64,000 bases of DNA, from positions 1,823,001 through 1,887,000 of the forward strand of contig JAUTXW010000598.1 of the NCBI GenBank assembly GCA_030620095.1. The letters run 5' to 3'. The DNA comes from Kuschelorhynchus macadamiae. Taxonomy: Eukaryota; Arthropoda; Insecta; Coleoptera; Curculionidae. Every line of letters begins with the position of its first letter. The first letter of the stretch is position 1. Of the stretch, positions 11,895 through 24,366 are shown piece by piece. Made by a program: the position numbers and the translations under genes. The notes below the pieces were generated by a model. It did not search any database, was not told the DNA's origin, and was given only the letters and a program-made list of their open reading frames with translations.

Positions 11895-12260
11895 AATACA
11901 CACTCTTAGAATATTGTTAAAACTCCACAAACACAACATTTACAAGTCTAACGGCCGGTTGCAGAAAGCTCAATTAAAGTCCAGAATGTTTACCGGAATG
12001 CCAAAATTGACAGGGAGTTCCTAGAATTTCTATAAACAGCTTGACAAATCCGAAAACTTGGTTAAATATTCTAAGCTAAGTTTTGTGCAACCGGCTGTTG
12101 TCAAAATCTTACACTGAGACACTCTCCCACGTCAGAGTAGGCTACCAAAACCATACACACTCCTAGAATATTGTTAAACATTTATAAACACACATTTACA
12201 AGTGCAAGTCAGTATCTTTCACTGAGATACCCACCCACGTCATAGTAGGCTTTCGCAACA
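11895..12260 (-). repeat. Partial direct repeat of a LINE 3' end, one copy split by a MITE
   Basis: A segment starting CTAGAATATTGTTAAA and ending near CCACGTCATAGTAGGC occurs twice (about 11900-12150 and 12165-12260). On the - strand the second reads as the ORF2 tail of the LINE at 12270-13690 (KKLLVAKAYYDVGGYL). The first copy contains the MITE at 11951-12098. Confidence 0.6.
11951..12098. mobile_element. 148-bp MITE with CGGCCGGTTGCA ends
   Basis: ACGGCCGGTTGCAGAAAGCT on the left is mirrored by AGTTTTGTGCAACCGGCTGT on the right. The neighbouring repeat copy lacks it and acts as an empty-site reference. Confidence 0.65.
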
Positions 12261-12269
12261 AGCAGTTTC

Positions 12270-13690
12270 TTTACCTCAAACTTAAACCTATTTCCGTCAT
12301 ATATCTGTATAATATTGCATGGCAAATGATTAAATAATAGGCGACTACTATAAATAAGAGTCCATATTTTAAATTCGTTTGCCTAACATGAACAACGTCT
12401 CTATATTTCCTATGCATAAGGCGAACAGAATAAACAAAGATGCCAATGTCAAAAATATTTTCTTTCAAAAACCAGGGCTTACACGAGTTTCTTGGTTTTG
12501 CCTCACAGACATACCTTAATGCCCTTTTTTTGGAGCAAAAAAACAGTCTGAAAAAGTTGTTTGAAATACTGCAAGTTGCGATTCAATTAAGGCAAAGTAT
12601 GAATCTCTACTTGTTTGGTTGTCTAACTATTTTGCTATTATTCTGAATGCGTAACAATTTGGATGATAACTTATTAGTCAATGTTTTAATATGAGATTCA
12701 AATTTTAGTTCTCTGTCATTAACGAGACCCAAAAATTTATTTTTGGCCAAATCTTTTACTAGGTTATTCTCTAGATACACATTGTTTATATTACATTTAA
12801 AAGACATTACGCCAGTTTTTGATACGTTAAAACACAATTTATTAGAGTAACACCATTCCTTAATCTTTTTTAAGTCACAATTAACAATATCACACAGAGT
12901 ATGTTGATCAGCATGGTACCACAGAATTGTTGCGTCCTCGGCTAACAGAGTTATTTTTCCATTTATATCCAGATCTAAGAGGTCATTTATTTATAACAAG
13001 GATAGAATCGGACCCAGTACCGAGCCTTGTGGGACACCATAGTTTAACTGTTGTTGATCTGATATGTTATTATTATAATTTACTGACTGTAGCCTACCTG
13101 TCAAATATGACTCCAGCCAGTCGAGACATTCACCCTGAAATCCATACTTTTCTAGCTTCCGCAGCAGAATTCTGTGACTCACGCAGTCAAACGCTTTAGA
13201 CAAGTCACAGAAAACTGCCGCTGCGGCCTCCCCCTCATTAAGGGTTGGATATAACTTTTCAAATCGTCGGGGGATAATTCAGAGTCACAAGAATTATTTG
13301 CTCTAGTTTTACCTCTAAGTTCATTAGCAATTCTCCATGTTTCCTTTTGTTTATTGCCAGCAAACGAAATACGATTTTTATAATAATTTTGTTTAGCTTT
13401 TTTAAAAATTTCTCTGTAGACAGTTCTGTATTTCTGATAGTATGTAACAAAAAATATATTTTAAAGATAAATTTTCTTATATAATGAAGGCTTCTCATAT
13501 TTCTAGCAGCCACCTTTACCCTCTAGTTATCCAAGACTTTTTATCTCTATTCCTTAAAAATTTAATAAGAAACGCTTTATTAAAATTATCGTATAGAATG
13601 GAGTGAAAGAACTCCAACTGGGTACCTTCAACCCTGCTTACACTCTGCCAATCTGTAGCAGCACAAATTCGAGGAGGGTCAATCAAATTT
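12270..13690 (-). pseudogene. Jockey/CR1-like LINE ORF2 fragment, broken
   Basis: The - strand frames give, in order, a thumb-upstream region (13259-13513), then AAAVFCDLSKAFDCVSHRIL and GVPQGSVLGPI of the reverse transcriptase (12991-13220). A YADD-box equivalent decayed to LLAEDATI follows near 12940, then NKLCFNVSKTGVMSF (12607-12837) and a degraded tail to about 12270. At least four frame breaks. The endonuclease is missing or reduced to a remnant near 13600. It lies in the last intron of the ARMC2-like gene, same strand. Confidence 0.75.
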
Positions 13691-13765
13691 TTTAGCCAAG
13701 TTTTTAGTTAGAATTTTCAGATTATTTAAATCTAAAATGCTGTTAGTGTTAGAATAAATACATAC

Positions 13766-14026
13766 CTAAATAATCAGCCAAGAGAATCAACAACTGATGT
13801 ATTTCGGCTTCAGTAAGCAACTCGTATAAATCCACTGTGTCGATACAATAATTCCAAAGCACTTGACAAACGAGGCTTCCTAAGAGCCAGTCGTTTTCGC
13901 AGTACTTACCGAGGATGGATACGAGTTTGGAAACGCCTCCGCTACTCTTAAATATTTTTCTAGCTCTGTTATCGGACATCAAATTCACAAAAACTCCGAT
14001 CGTAGTTTTCAAAAGGGTAGGTTCAG
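13766..14026 (-). CDS. ARMC2: ARMC2-like exon (261 nt)
   Basis: The acceptor follows a pyrimidine tract (TTCTTCTCTTTTAG) and the donor is TTTAG/GTATGT. Phase 1 in and out fits. The product reads AEPTLLKTTIGVFVNLMSDN, then FKSSGGVSKLVSILGKYCEN and DWLLGSLVCQVLWNY, the most recognisable block of the family. The open frame continues upstream to an ATG at 14105, but that extension has no acceptor in the needed phase, so I place the border at 14026. Confidence 0.82.
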
Positions 14027-14380
14027 CTAAAAGAGAAGAAATTCCATTAAAAACCCCGTCGCTAACTGAATCTTTAGGGTGTAAGGTGAGGTTAACAACG
14101 GGCATAATTAGACATTTTGCACGTTTTTTATTGTGTTTAATATTAGTCTAATATTTAGATTTTTAACCATTTCAGGGGGGACTTTTTATTTTAATGAGCA
14201 AGTGGTCTAAAGTCTTAATAAAATTAACAATTTATCGTACAATTTTATCTGTCGATTGTTTTAAAAAATAACTTCTATTTAACAACATCCATTTTATAAA
14301 AATTAATTCGAAAAAAAATTATTTCAAATTTTTAAACATTTGAAAACAGAACTTTCCTTTACGAACTAAATGACCTCAGA

Positions 14381-15408
14381 CAGTGGCGCAACTAAGCACC
14401 GAATTTTGGGGGGGGAGGGCTTAAGCCCTGTCACTTATAAGATTAGTATTGATTTGAGGATAAAACCAATTTTAACGAAACGATCATTTTTTGTAAATGA
14501 TATTTTTCCAAGTTAACAATGCCAAGAACATTTTCATGTTAACTTTGTCTTAACACTACAATGTATGCAAAAGAATTAAATAAATTTGCCATATTTCACC
14601 GTTTCTGAAAATATTACCTCTTTTTTTATTTTAAATATGTATAATCGAAAAAAAAGTACGGGTCTACGCCAGTAACTTCAGCAATTTTTTAATGTTACAT
14701 TTACCCTAACTATATCTATTTTCAATTTGACTATAATCGATTAGCGTTCTCAAAATATGAAATATTTGGGCTTTTGAACCCTATGTATATTTACGCTTTT
14801 GTACCCTATATCATCCTAAATCTAAATTGTTGAGACACCGTTCTAGTCTATTTATGGTACAAGTTTGAAACAAATCAAAATTTTACCAGTTCATCCAGTT
14901 TTTAGTAATATTTTTTTTACATTTTATTAGGCCGCATTTTTTCGTACGGCTATGATTTAATAATAAACTCTTGATATTGTCTAAGTTTTTATGTTTCTTA
15001 TTAGCTTTTAGACCATCACTGGCTATATATGATTTAATTAATATCTATGGCAATATATATGCTTTACTTGACCTGTTAATTAGAAACCCGCCAAAGTACC
15101 CCCTTCCTTTTTGGTCTACCCTGTATAGTGGACAAACATTATTTTGATACAAACAATTAACTAACTTTGAGAAGTTTCGCTATTTTTGGAGTATCACTTC
15201 GATTTTATTTTAAATATGTGTAGTCGACAAAAATTAATTATCTCTATCTCAATGATTTCTATTATTTTTCAATGTTAGAACATTTACCACACCTATTTCA
15301 GTTTTCAATTTGACTATTATCGGTTTTGCGTGTTCGAAATATGATCACCAATCGTCTGGTGGGGGGGAGGGGCTAATTTCGAGGTCGAGGGGGCTAGTTG
15401 CGCCAGTG
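14381..15408. mobile_element. Non-autonomous hAT (1028 bp) with perfect 8-bp TSD
   Basis: Left end CAGTGGCGCAACTA, right end TAGTTGCGCCAGTG, flanked on both sides by ACCTCAGA (14373-14380 and 15409-15416). It encodes nothing. It contains an imperfect internal direct repeat (about 14590-14780 and 15175-15350) and a G-rich subterminal region at each end. Confidence 0.85.
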
Positions 15409-15469
15409 ACCTCAGAGATATTCAGGCGGGCTTTTATACCCCACTTGTGCTCACAGAACCGTGACCCTG

Positions 15470-15860
15470 TGTTAAGATCCGTTTCCGCGTGTGATGTAGA
15501 CTGTAAGCTGTAACTCTATTGAAAGTTTTTGTAGGTTTAAAATTGTATTACATTCTCCAATTTTCCATTTATAAAATTCAGCTATAGCAGATTGAGCAGT
15601 TTGTTTCTTTTTAATATGTCGTTCATGTTCCTTAAGTCTAGTTGATATTGAGCGTCCTGTTTCTTCCACATACACTTCTCCACAGAAGCGTGGAATTTTT
15701 TATAGTCCTTCTGGTTGAAAAGGTACAACATCTTTCGGGGGTCGCAAGCATTGTCGAATCTTTGTATGTGTATTGAAGATTGTACGTATGTTGGGCCGCG
15801 GAAGAAATCCTCCTATCTTTTCTCTAGTTGGGTTACTGTATCTTTTAATTATCAGTCATA
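15470..15860 (-). pseudogene. Penelope-like element, GIY-YIG end fragment
   Basis: On the - strand the linker with a decayed CDPRKDVVPFQ-like stretch and then MYVEETGRSISTRLKEHERH is the GIY-YIG endonuclease of Penelope-like retroelements, where VYVGETGR...RLKEH is the core. The Gly of the motif is Glu here and stops occur. The + strand fragment at 21960-22600 is its close relative. Confidence 0.75.
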
Positions 15861-15869
15861 TTTAAACAT

Positions 15870-16345
15870 AATAATCTTGATAATAACTAAATAGACCCAT
15901 TGGAAGCTTGTTAACAAACGTCCGCATGGCTCTCACACTCAGGGACGAAAACCTGGTGTGGGTCGTGTCATTTCAGAAAACTGTGTTTTTCGACCTTTCG
16001 GTTGGCATATCTCAAAAACTATTAGACATAGGATATTCAATTTAATATGTATTTTTAGAGGAAACGTTTTTCTGTACCACCTTTGATACTCAAGATATTG
16101 TACCGCAAATTTGACCAAAAAAGTCAACTTCCATGTAACACGGTTGAAGTCGCATATTTAATTTTTTGTTGACGAAACTTTCTAGAACGATGGTTCTTCC
16201 GATCTTACAGAACCCTATTGTTTTTGGTTGGGTTTCAATTTCGTTTGACGATTTTACGAATTTTTTTTCGAAAAAAGGTTCGTAAAAAAGTAGGCGTTTA
16301 GTAGGAAAACTGGTTACGGCGCCAGAAAGTACTCAAAAAGAGACA
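15870..16345. other. No feature recognised
   Basis: No coding frame with family resemblance and no paired inverted repeats found. It may be degraded repeat. Confidence 0.4.
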
Positions 16346-16358
16346 CAAAATGGACGGT

Positions 16359-18060
16359 TTAGGAAGGGTCTGTAAAAAAAGTTTTTACACGTTTGAGGCA
16401 AGAAAAACTTATTACCACTGAAGCACTTGCCGACGATATTGTCAAAATAAAGGAAAACAGTTTATATGCTTCAGTAAAAATATCTTTATTTTCATTAATT
16501 TTGTTCACTTGCTCTTGCAGCGATATATTCCAATTACTCTCATTGGCAAACATAAGACCAAGCTTATTTTTAAGTATTTGACTTTTTGAAAATATTTCCC
16601 CACATAACTGTAACAAATTTTCAAACGGGCTAGCCGGAAAATTTAGCAGAATCTGCCAAACATACAAATGTAAGTTTTTCACAGTCTTGAAATCTTAGTG
16701 TCATTTCGATTAAAATATGGTCCAATATTTCATAAAAACGGGTACTACACTTAGCCCTAATTTCTTCAGGTGAAAGCTTAGCAAGCTAACGTTTGTAATG
16801 ATTTATTTCTGTAATAGAATTTGCTCTATCAAACATGGTATTAAAAAAAATTTCATTTCTTTTTTTACAGAGCCTCAAAAATGAATGTCAAACGACTTTT
16901 TTTGAAGAACGTCCGTGATTGAGAAAATTTCATTAAACACTACTGCCAGAAACGTGAATTTATTATATTATAAAAATATTTTCGCAAGCCGGATTGATTT
17001 TTCATCAGATTTGTCACAGTTTGTAACAAATTCAAAGACGTCTTTTAATTTTTTCCAGTCTTGAACAATCACATTTACTAACTTCTAATTTGAAGACCAA
17101 CGAGTTTCTGTAAGTAGATGCAGATATAAGAGCATACGTTCATTTGGCTGAGTGATGAAAAAATGAGCGAATACCACTAAGGCTTGCAAAAAAAATTCGA
17201 CATTTAGAAACATTTTTTAAACTTCGCTGCATCACAAGGTTAAGCCGATGCGCAAGACAATGGACAGCCTGCAGGGCTTTTTGTTTTATTTTTTTTGAAG
17301 GCAATTTAGATGCCCAGACATCATACTTGCGCCATCGTAATATAGCCCTATTAATTTATGTTTATAGTAAAATTGGTCCAAAATTTGATCCAATAGAGAA
17401 TATAAATTCTCCGACGTTCTATCGGAGCTGACATTATAAAATCCTAAGAATCTCTCGACTACTGAACCTACGTATCTTAAAATTATGAAGCACTGGCAGG
17501 TTTGCGTAATATCAGTGGTGTCATCCATTTGCACAGGAAAAAACTGTGTGTTCATTATTTCATTTTTTACATGATCATATTAAATAATTTATTTCGTTTT
17601 GAATAGTTTTCGAGTCACTAGTAAAAACATTTTTAACTTTTTCGTGATGATTTTTTAGTTCTTGGGAACTTCTCGATATTAATAAACCTAAAAGCTCTTT
17701 GAAATTCCCCGTTTATTGACTCGCTGCTCTCATCATGGCCGCGAAAGGCTTGTTTTGTAAGGTACAAAACTGCGTCAATTACCAAGCACATACATAGTCT
17801 ATTTAATCGGACGTTTCCGTTAAAATGTATTTTATACAGTTTAGGATTTTCTTTTAAAGCGTCAGCTATAGTGCTCTGACTTTTTATAAATGTTTTTAGC
17901 ATTAATTCGCATTTTAAATGCTTCGCCGAGTCTTCATGTTTATGTAAAGATCTTGATATATTTAACATACCTGCAAATCCTTCCTTATTCCACACTGCAT
18001 ATTTATTGGAAACTAGTAAACAAGGCCAGCAAAACAATTTTTGTAACATTTGACTACTAC
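16359..18060 (-). pseudogene. ZMYM1-like hAT transposase, broken
   Basis: The zinc-finger part QKLFCWPCLLVSNKYAVWNK and a DALKENPKLYKIHF segment lie at 17633-18049. Further on are FPVQMDDTTDITQTCQCF and LIGLYYDGASMMSGHL (17286-17555), then a heavily decayed middle, then the dimerization region ILTISSASASVVISFSCLKR (16359-16682), where the usual SAERSFS is altered. Multiple stops. The N-terminal residues lie on the other side of M1 around 20740-20810. Confidence 0.72.
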
Positions 18061-18744
18061 ATAACCATTTGTGCAGGGTTTTTTTTATATATTGCCACTC
18101 CCCTTATCTTTTTTATTTGACATTTTAGAAAAATGTGTCCCAAATAAAAGTTTAATGGTTTCAAATGAATTTTTATGAAAACATTTTTTTTCATATACAG
18201 GGTGTTACAGAAAGTCTGGGCGTGGTCCAAGTTTCTTATTTCAAATAGGTACCCCATTTTTTTATTGAATTTTCGGATTCTCCTGAGAATTTTACACATT
18301 TTTTATAAGGGATATTCTATACTTAAATCTAAAGCCTAAAGAGATATTGTTATTTTTTGAAAACTATTATGTAAAACCGGTAAACATTTTTCTGGTCGTA
18401 AACTGGTCATTGACGGTGACTGTTTTACTGTTTGGTAGACTTTTTGTCAATTTCTGGATAAAATGTCACATTTCCGATGAGGAAAAATCCGACAACCTTC
18501 GCATAGCTTATGAGAATAACGAAAATACACAGGCAACCAGAACAGAAATCACCATCTTCCAACGAATCGCCATCTAAACAAACATTTTTTGAAATATCAG
18601 ACGTGGATTTTTTTCCTTCTACGGGGTATTCCAAAAACATCGAATTTTGGAAATATGCATATGAATCTAATTAAGGCAACACATGTTTTTAAAAAATATA
18701 TGTATAATATTAACGAAAACAGAAAAGAATATTTTAAAAACTAC

Positions 18745-19187
18745 ACACAGCGTCAAAAAAACTTGGACCCCTTCATAAGTAGCAATGCAAATAAGCTTTC
18801 CTCAAGACCGCGTATCTTCAATAATAAATGAACCGACGAAGTGATTGAAAAATGATTATGTCAACGAATAGCGGGACTACCACTTTTAGTTAACTGAGCC
18901 ATGATATTGTAATCAGCAAGCTAATAAGGAGAGTTTAATTTTTTTTAGCCAGACCTCCCATTTAATTTGCATTAGGTCCTGTGTTGAGAAACTTTTAAAC
19001 ACTCTGTAGAGCGTTCTAATTACAATAGAATATTTTATGTGGCTAAAAGTGGCAGCCCTGCTATTCGTTAACATACACTTTTTTTAATCACATGGTTGGA
19101 TCATTTATTACTCAAGATACAAGGTCTTGAAATAGAGCATTTTTGCATTGCGTCTTATGAAGGGGTCCAAGTTTTTTGACGCTGTGT
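18745..19187. mobile_element. Foldback MITE inside M1 (about 443 bp)
   Basis: ACACAGCGTCAAAAAA on the left is mirrored by TTTTTTGACGCTGTGT on the right; the arms continue with CTTGGACCCCTTCATAAG and farther in with a TAGCGGGACTACCACTTTTAG / CTAAAAGTGGCAGCCCTGCT pair. Third level of nesting (hAT, then M1, then MITE). Confidence 0.7.
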
Positions 19188-19244
19188 TTATTACAAAAAA
19201 CTACATATTATCAAATAATTCAATAATGAAATGAAATATAAATA

Positions 19245-20363
19245 TTATAATTGCTGAATATGTCCACCATTCATTTCAATACAATTTGTATAATCTGCTT
19301 CGATTTTATTAATCGCATTAATAATGAATTGTGCATGATTATTGTTTAAATCCTCAATGGCTTCAATTATTCTCCTTCTTAACACCTCGATATCTTCCGT
19401 GGGAGTTTCATATATTTTATTCTGCAAAAATCCCCACAGAAAAGAGTCAAGAGGTGTTAAGTCGGGGCTATTGGGCGGCCACCGAATCGGTCCAGTCCGA
19501 CCAACCCACGTTTCAAAATTTTGATTTAAAAAATTTAGGACCGCAAAAACATTGTGTGGTGGGGCTCCATCTTGTTGCCAAATAATTTGGTTGTATTGAC
19601 GGAGGGGTAAGTCATCCAAAATAGGTTCCAGATCATTATTTAATAAATTTAGATATTTTTCTCCATTTAAAGATCCATCAATGAAAATCGGTCCAATAAT
19701 TTTGTTGTGAAGGAGCCCGCACCACACATTTAAAGTTTTCCGACCTTGGGTTTTAATTTCACGCATGGCCCGAGGGTTTTCCGTTGCCCAAAATCTAACA
19801 TTTTTCCGGTTGTGAATCCCGGCAGTACTAAAGGCGCATTCATCTGACCATAAAACTTTTTGAAAAATATTGTTATCTTCATCTTTCATCAGCAACATTT
19901 CCTGGCAAAACATGGTTCGTTGGTTTTTCTGATCTTCAGTTAATTTCTGGACGGGTAAAATTTTGTATGGGAAATATCCATGCTTTTTTAATGTCGAATA
20001 AATTTTGAAAATAGATTTATTAATAAAAATTGATGCGTCTTTTAAGGCTGCATTTGGATTTTCTGAAAATAAATAATATTTGCGTAAGTTACTTTATATC
20101 CTGTGGGTAATTTCTATTAACCTACCTTGAAAAAATAATAAAATATTTAATTCCTCCTCCTCATTAATAACCGCAGTACGTTTTTTTCTTTTAACAGTCA
20201 TTCGATTTCGAAAGCCAAGTTCAATATTTTTGAAAGTTTTTCGAGATGGAATAGCTCGCATGGGGAAAAGCCGCTGATATTCTCTTCTTGCCGCGCAAGC
20301 ATTATTATTATTCTTGTAGAAAATGCGAAGAATATCACATCTTTCTTCGTCAGTGTAATGCAT
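19245..20363 (-). pseudogene. M1 mariner-like transposase, near complete but broken
   Basis: The N-terminal DUF4817-like helix-turn-helix (MHYTDEERCDILRIFYKNNN, YQRLFPMRAIPS) is at 20094-20363. The DDE_3 domain at 19245-19913 carries the catalytic contexts LWSDECAF, IWQQDGAPPH and SPDLTPLDSFLWG; 40 residues separate the last two catalytic Asp residues. It ends EMNGGHIQQL, usual for the family. The region 19913-20094 is open only with frame changes. The catalytic residues are intact, the reading frame is not. Confidence 0.78.
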
Positions 20364-21419
20364 CTTTTCAATGAATTGACAGAACGACAGATCACCGTCA
20401 ATGACCAGTTTACGACCAGAAAAATGTTTACCTTACATAATAGTTTTCAAAAAATAACAATATCTCTTTAGGCTTTAGATTTAAGTATAGAATATCCCTT
20501 ATAAAAAATGTGTAAAATTCTCAGGAGAATCCGAAAATTCAATAAAAAAATGGGGTACCTATTTGAAATAAGAAACTTGGACCACGCCCAGACTTTCTGT
20601 AACACCCTGTATATGAAAAAAAATGTTTTCATAAAAATTCATTTGAAACAATTAAACTTTTATTTGGGACACATTTTTCTAAAATGTCAAATAAAAAAGA
20701 TAAGGGGGGTGGCAATATATAAAAAAAAACCCTGTACGTCGAAAACCAGGATGACGATTAAAACTCTTATCTTGTTCCTTCCATCGATTAAATGGAGTTT
20801 CCGATAAAATGGAAACCACATCCGTGATCTGATTTATCAACAATGTAAATTAATAAACCCGACACCAAATAAAGTTGTAACAAAACCATAAATAAATATA
20901 ACACAAAACGATCAAGAACACTGCAAAGGAACTCACCGGTTGCAGTGAAATCAGCGAAAATAAAAGTAAACAACCACCCTAAACTGAACGACATGTGGGT
21001 GTAGTGTACTGCGGCAGCAATTCACGAGAGCGCTGTATGGCACTGGTTAACATTATTCTTCCATGCGCTCGACGTCATCACGTACGCGTTGTCATGGCAA
21101 CATAGTAGGAAAATCGTAAATTAAACATAGCACCTCCAGCAAAGTCGAAGAGCGGTTTGTGCCACTGTTATAGTTATTATAATAAAGTTCAATTTAAAGT
21201 TTTAAAAAGACATGCCGCCAACGGTCAAGTAAAATATTTATTCGAAATGTACACTTTATTTTTTGCCAATTAGGTGAATAAATGAATGTAAAAACTATAA
21301 TTTTAAGAGATATATAATAAATATAGTTAGATGTTTGCTTGTTTATTTTTCCTGGTGAAGTAGCACTTCACCTACTTCACCTGAATAGCCGCCACTGGTT
21401 TTATTAGTCCAACCTCCTA

Positions 21420-21950
21420 AGAAAACTATAATCATAAAATCTAATTCACATGGATAAATAAAACGAATATTGTGGCAAAAGATATCATAATTATGTAGTT
21501 CGTCTATAGTATGTGTGGTTCACAAAAAAACGAGAATCGAATTTCAAAAATTAAGGATATCTTAGTAAAGATTCATAACAAAGAATTCTTAAGGCGAAAT
21601 ATGGCAACGCCGCCCAATAAGTAGTATGTACATGTAAACACAAACGTAAAATCATAAAGCATATGCCTAAGCTGGATAACGGTTTGTGTGTGTCAAATTT
21701 CTGGACATATAGCAGATTTATTTTTTCTGACTAATATCGTTTATAAATGCCAGGTGTGTGAAAAACTTGATTACAATTTTTCTAACCCTACTTTTCTATA
21801 AGTATAAACAAACAATGAGCCAGTGTAATTTAGCTGAATCAACAGTTGATTTGGAAACCTAAAATATTTTAATAGTTGCCATTTTATTCTATTTACAGAT
21901 GAAACTAAATTACAGCAAACATGACATATTACTTGTTTTACATCTACTTA
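21420..21950. other. No feature recognised
   Basis: AT-rich intron sequence without coding pattern or clear repeat ends. Confidence 0.4.
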
Positions 21951-21959
21951 TTTCAATTT

Positions 21960-22600
21960 TAAAGTACCTTTTTATAGACAAATCTTAAGGACAGCTATGG
22001 GATCTCCTTTATCACCTGTGGTAGCGAATATATTTATACACTACTAAAACCAAACACTGGTTCAGATTTGTAGATGAAACTGTTGTTGTTTGGCCCCATG
22101 GACAGAAAAATCTCCTCATATTTCTGGACATACATAAGATCGGAAACATCGAAAATGACTGCGAGGGAATGGCTATTGCACTGAATATATTACGCGTTCA
22201 ATAAACAGACATAGTAATCCTATAGTAACTTCGCGACAGGAGGATCAAAAGGAACATACATAGCACTATATATAGATACAATAGGACGATTACTTCAGCG
22301 GTTCAACGTAAATGCGATCTTCAATAGACCTAAGAATATTGGACAATGCTTGCGATCCCCGAGAGATGTTGTACCTTTTCAAACAGAAGGAGTATATAAA
22401 ATTCCTTGCTCCTGTGGAGAAGTGTATGTGGGAGAAACAGGACGCTCAATATCAACTAGACTTGAGGAACATGAACGATGTATTAAAAAGAAACAAATTG
22501 TTCAATCTGCTGTAGCTAAACACCAGCATAACACTGGCCATTTCATAAATGTAGAGGAAACCAAGAGTCGGATTTTATAAACGAAAAATAAGAAAATATA
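21960..22600 (+). pseudogene. Penelope-like element, RT end and GIY-YIG endonuclease
   Basis: A decayed reverse transcriptase stretch reads TAMGSPLSPVVANIFIH near 21990 and HWFRFVDETVVVWPHG near 22060, the two catalytic boxes of Penelope-like RT. The linker with RDVVPFQTEGVYKIPCSCG follows, then VYVGETGRSISTRLEEHERC and AKHQHNTGHFINVEETKSRI (22350-22580), a GIY-YIG nuclease with its core motif preserved. RT and nuclease are joined through frame breaks. The order RT then GIY-YIG is diagnostic. It lies 1 kb upstream of the hammerhead-bearing insertion. Confidence 0.82.
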
Positions 22601-23840
22601 TTGAATTTTTTTAACATACAAAGAACTTCAATAGAGATACGAGTTCGGTCGGGTATAAAAGTCTGGTTGAATCTCTCCGGGTTCATTCCTGGGAGCGATA
22701 TACCTCACGATCTGAGAATTCTCATCAAAGAGAACAGACGACTCAAACGTGCCTACGGACGCAGGCACCTTGAGCAGGACCGAATAGCCCTAAATAGGTA
22801 CTCAACCAGGTTGAGAGATGCACTGAGGGAGCATAGAGATAGCTCGGCACGGGGTGGAGGGTATGGCTTACACAGACCAAGAAAAGGCTGAAGCCTTGGC
22901 GGACACTCTCGAGCATGAGTGCCGCCTAAACCACCATCCGCCAGAGGATGATCAACACGAAGTTGAAATAATTAATGGCTGCAGAAGACTAAATGACACA
23001 GAAACTCCTGCTTACGGTAGAGCATCCAGCTACACCTCAGGAGATCGAAGGGATCATAAAAAGCCTGAAGAAGCGAAAAGCTCCAGGCAAAGACTGAATT
23101 ACCAATCAGATGTTAAAGCAACTTCCTAGAAAAGGAATAGCTGCACTAACCAGCATAACAAACGCGGTTATGAGACTGGACCACTTTCCTAACAGGTGGA
23201 AACATGCGGAAGTAGTAATGATTGGTAAAGCAGGGAAAGACCGAACTTTCCCCCAAAACTACAGACCGATAAGCCTGCTGCCCGCACATAATCCCAAATG
23301 AACAATTTGGCTTCAAAAGCGGTCATTCTACCGAACTACAAGCCCTAAGAATGGTTGAAACTGTCACCAGCGGTTTTAACATAAAAGAGGCTACTGGCAT
23401 GGTTTTCCGAGACGTAGCCAGAGCTTTCGATAGAGTATGGCATAAGGGACTGGTATACAAAATGCAAGATGCTGGATTTGCAACTAAAACTTGCAAATTA
23501 ATAGCTCACTATCTTAAAGATAGAACGGCAAGTGTCAGAGTCAAAAACTCGAGATTGACACAAAGGAGACTAGAAGCGGGTGTGCCCCAAGGATCTGTGT
23601 TAGGACCGCACTTATATAACGTGTATACACATGACATCCCTAAGACAAACAAAAATCTTTTTTGGCTTTTTCGCAACTGAATAAAAATATTTAACTTTAA
23701 ATTAATTGAAGCAGATATTTAATATAATTACATACCTCAACATGTAGACTAGTCTGTCTACGGAATGTTTCGATACATAATATAAATAATATTATTTAAG
23801 CAAGCATAAGAAATTATATCATTTACCTTAAGTTTTTATA

Positions 23841-23894
23841 GACACATAGTAGTTGTACAAATACTTTCATCCTATCGGGACTCGTCAGTGCGCC
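23841..23894 (-). ncRNA. Type I hammerhead ribozyme (- copy)
   Basis: Base-for-base identical to the + copy over its 54 nt, in the opposite arm. A transcript of either strand therefore contains one sense and one antisense hammerhead within a long hairpin. Confidence 0.82.
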
Positions 23895-24366
23895 GATCGT
23901 AAGAGAAAAACATTAAATAATAGAAAAGAATTGATTTCAAAATTTAAAAATGTGTCAGTTTGTTTGACATGAAACCTAGATATGAAAAAAATGATAGTTT
24001 GCAGCCATCTATAACGTTATTTTTAAATGTGTTCAGATTATTTGTTGCGTATAGATTGACAAGCAAAAATCTTTTTTGGCTTTTTCGCAACTGAACAAAA
24101 ATATTTAACTTTAAATTAATTATATTAAATATTTGCTTCAATTAATTTAAAGTTAAATATTTTTATTCAGTTGCGAAAAAGCCAAAAAAGATTTTTGTTT
24201 GTCAATCTAAACGCAACAAATAATCTGAACACATTTAAAAATAACGTTATAGATGGCTGCAAACTATCATTTTTTTCATATCTAGGTTACATGTCAAACA
24301 AACTGACACATTTTTAAATTTTGAAATCAATTCTTTTCTATTATTTAATGTTTTTCTCTTACGATC

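Larger units (their letters stand above)
18074..20734 (-). mobile_element. M1: long-TIR mariner-like (DDE_3/DUF4817) element
   Basis: The ends CAGGGTTTTTTTTATATATT and its mirror lie at 18074 and 20734, flanked by TG (left, decayed TA) and TA (right). Inverted identity runs over 330 bp, then weaker similarity continues so that the left arm holds a decayed mirror copy of the transposase N-terminal coding region (about 18460-18570). It contains a foldback MITE at 18745-19187. Confidence 0.8.
16350..21397 (-). mobile_element. ZMYM1-like hAT; only one end found; interrupted by M1
   Basis: The upstream end AGCCGCCACTG (21387-21397) is the same TIR as in the hAT pair at 33725-37416. Transposase pieces run from 18060 down to 16359. 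The M1 element (18074-20734) splits it. No matching left TIR is seen near 16350, so that side is truncated or decayed. Confidence 0.65.

Noticed and set aside
13749..14105. ATG-initiated ORF at 14105 as start of an independent gene
   Set aside because: A strong acceptor at 14027-14029 in the required phase places the exon border at 14026; the upstream part is intron.
19331..19585. + strand ORFs opposite the M1 transposase
   Set aside because: Antisense of the DDE_3 domain.
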